Positions 62,735-64,000 of a stretch of 64,000 bases of DNA are shown here, piece by piece. Below the pieces are notes generated by a model. It saw nothing but the letters and a program-made list of their open reading frames with translations, was not told the DNA's origin and did no database searches. Source of the DNA: Sphingorhabdus sp. EL138. GTDB taxonomy: Bacteria > Pseudomonadota > Alphaproteobacteria > Sphingomonadales > Sphingomonadaceae. The translations under genes and the position numbers were made by a program. Numbering within the stretch: the first letter of the stretch is position 1; every line of letters begins with the position of its first letter. The stretch covers positions 62,001 to 126,000 of the forward strand of contig NZ_CAMCWY010000003.1 of the NCBI RefSeq assembly GCF_945882965.1, given 5' to 3'.

Positions 62735-63976
62735 ATGACAGCTATCCGCTTTGACCCGGCCAATTTGGCGGATGTTTTGCCTCCGGGCGGATTGACGCTT
62801 GTGTCATCCTGTTCGGCTGAATCAGGGATTTTGGCGGATGCCGTAATGGCGGCAGGCGATGATCTGGGCGCGATGACCTTTAGCGGCGTGTTCGTTCCCG
62901 GTCTCAATCGCCGGACTTGGCTTCCGAATCCCGATTGCAGCGTGCTCACCTTTTTTATGACGCCAGAGCTGAAGGCGGCTGGCGAACAGGTGGAGTTTCT
63001 TCCGATCTGTTATCAGGATATCCTGCACCTCTACCGCCGCCGCCAACCAAATGCGGCGCTTTTCATGTGCAGCCCGCCCGACGAAAACGGAAATTGCAGT
63101 TTCGGCAGCGAAGTGGCGTTCATCGCCGATCTATGGCGCGATATTCCGGTGCGGATTGCGCATATCAACCCGCAGATGCCGCATACCCCGGGGGATAATG
63201 GCATTCCTTTTGCCGAGATCACTGCATATTTTGAGTCCAGCCAGCCGTTGTTGGAAAGCCTAGGCGGGGCGCCTGATCCTGTTGCAGAAGCCATCGCCGC
63301 GTATATTGTGCCTCACATCTGTAACGGCGCAACATTGCAAACTGGCCTCGGCAAAATACCCGACGCTGTGATGCGCGGCCTGACTGGTCATAACGATCTG
63401 CGTGTGCATACCGGCCTGATGGGTAACGGATTACTTGAACTCGCAGTATCGGGCGCAATGGCAGAAGGGCCGTCCGCACTTGTTGGGGTCGCGATTGGCA
63501 ATGCGGAGCTCTATGCAGGCATTGCAAACCCGGCCTTCCAGTTCCGGCCTGTGTCGGTCACACATGGGTTGGCGGCGCACGCCGCAATCGACAATCTCGT
63601 GACCATAAATTCTGCAATCGAAGTCGATCTTTTGGGGCAGGCCTACGCCGAGCTAACGCCTAAAGGCTTGGTGTCCGGCCCCGGCGGCGCCTCTGATTTT
63701 GCACGCGGCGCGCGTCTGGGCGATGGCTTGCGGATCGTCGCCTTGCCTGCATCCGCCGCAGGCGGCAGCATCAGCAGGATTGTTGCACCGAGCGGTGGTG
63801 CGGGCGCCGTGTCACTGGGGCGGATGGACATTGACCTCGTGGTGACCGAACACGGCGTCGCCGATCTGCGTGACAAGACATACGCGATGCGCGCGAAGGC
63901 GTTGATAGCCATCGCTTGCCCATCACATCGTGATTTCCTTCACGTTGCGTGGACCAACTACGCCAAAAAACTTTAA
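62735..63976 (+). CDS. Acetyl-CoA hydrolase/transferase family (Cat1/4-hydroxybutyrate CoA-transferase-like)
   Basis: 413 residues from ATG 62735; a TTG lies at 62717. Class I CoA-transferase-like: FMCSPPDENGNCSFGSEV, NSAIEVDLLGQAYAEL, GPGGASDFARGARL, and EHGVADLRDKTYAMRAKALI, with the usual catalytic Glu region. It would transfer CoA between acids, for instance to the dicarboxylate released by ring opening. Continues the rightward operon; next start is 12 bases later. Confidence 0.85.
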   Translation: MTAIRFDPANLADVLPPGGLTLVSSCSAESGILADAVMAAGDDLGAMTFSGVFVPGLNRRTWLPNPDCSVLTFFMTPELKAAGEQVEFLPICYQDILHLYRRRQPNAALFMCSPPDENGNCSFGSEVAFIADLWRDIPVRIAHINPQMPHTPGDNGIPFAEITAYFESSQPLLESLGGAPDPVAEAIAAYIVPHICNGATLQTGLGKIPDAVMRGLTGHNDLRVHTGLMGNGLLELAVSGAMAEGPSALVGVAIGNAELYAGIANPAFQFRPVSVTHGLAAHAAIDNLVTINSAIEVDLLGQAYAELTPKGLVSGPGGASDFARGARLGDGLRIVALPASAAGGSISRIVAPSGGAGAVSLGRMDIDLVVTEHGVADLRDKTYAMRAKALIAIACPSHRDFLHVAWTNYAKKL

Positions 63977-63988
63977 TGGGAATTCAAT

Positions 63989-64000
63989 ATGGCCACGAAC
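63989..64000 (+). CDS. Start of next gene, cut by window end
   Basis: ATG GCC ACG AAC after a short gap, in the same direction as the operon. Only four codons are visible; no identity can be given. Confidence 0.4.

Noticed and set aside
1-64000. tRNA, rRNA, CRISPR arrays, phage or conjugation genes
   Set aside because: None seen on reading both strands; no repeat-spacer pattern, integrase or relaxase motif.

Overview
The window looks like chromosomal or plasmid DNA of a sphingomonad (Sphingomonadales, Alphaproteobacteria). The evidence is a TonB-dependent receptor of the type expanded in that group, clustered CaiB/BaiF CoA-transferases, DUF35/thiolase pairs, a Spinster-like MFS carrier, many short-chain dehydrogenases, frequent ATGA/GTGA gene overlaps and moderate G+C. 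Almost every gene belongs to CoA-dependent catabolism of an alicyclic or terpenoid-like carbon source. I see no tRNA, rRNA, CRISPR array, integrase or intact transposase.

Region 1 (1-22.2 kb) is a TetR-controlled catabolic cluster. It holds a Baeyer-Villiger monooxygenase, SDR, amidohydrolase, CoA-transferase, MFS carrier, acyl-CoA ligases, acyl-CoA dehydrogenase, MaoC hydratase, a thiolase-like/DUF35 pair, a true thiolase and a crotonase. A minus-strand operon encodes a cytochrome P450, its ferredoxin and a close relative of 6-oxocamphor hydrolase, which cleaves bicyclic beta-diketones. Five copies of a 14-bp palindrome (consensus AACAARTGWTTGTT) lie in front of the transcription units and are the probable sites of the local TetR. 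One acyl-CoA ligase is broken by a 16-bp tandem duplication.

Region 2 (22.2-44.6 kb) is bracketed by direct repeats of about 0.22-0.25 kb that carry the 3' end of a TonB receptor gene. A LysR gene separates a five-gene operon (CoA-transferase, two cupins, DUF35, thiolase-like protein) from an eleven-gene operon. The latter contains the parts needed for ring opening of a cyclohexanecarboxylate-like acid: AliA-type ligase, acyl-CoA dehydrogenase, hydratase, SDR, MenB/BadI-type ring hydrolase, hydroxyacyl-CoA dehydrogenases, two CoA-transferases and an amidohydrolase. A decayed copy of one cupin, a GST, a GMC oxidoreductase and the intact TonB receptor follow.

Region 3 (44.6-64 kb) starts with a phosphotransferase trio and a scar zone (IS3 orfA remnant, truncated crotonase), then an acyl-CoA ligase. 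Two divergent operons meet at 58.9 kb. The leftward one encodes an HMG-CoA-synthase-like protein fused to a DUF35 domain, a thiolase, MaoC, a CitE-like lyase, acyl-CoA dehydrogenase, an MFE-2-type SDR, a nitronate-monooxygenase-like protein and a medium-chain reductase. The rightward one encodes an SDR remnant, acyl-CoA dehydrogenase, a MarR regulator, BadH-like and BadI-like enzymes and a CoA-transferase. A palindrome between them is the likely MarR operator. Together the genes suggest oxidation and opening of alicyclic rings, CoA activation and beta-oxidation-like breakdown. The actual substrate is not shown by the sequence.
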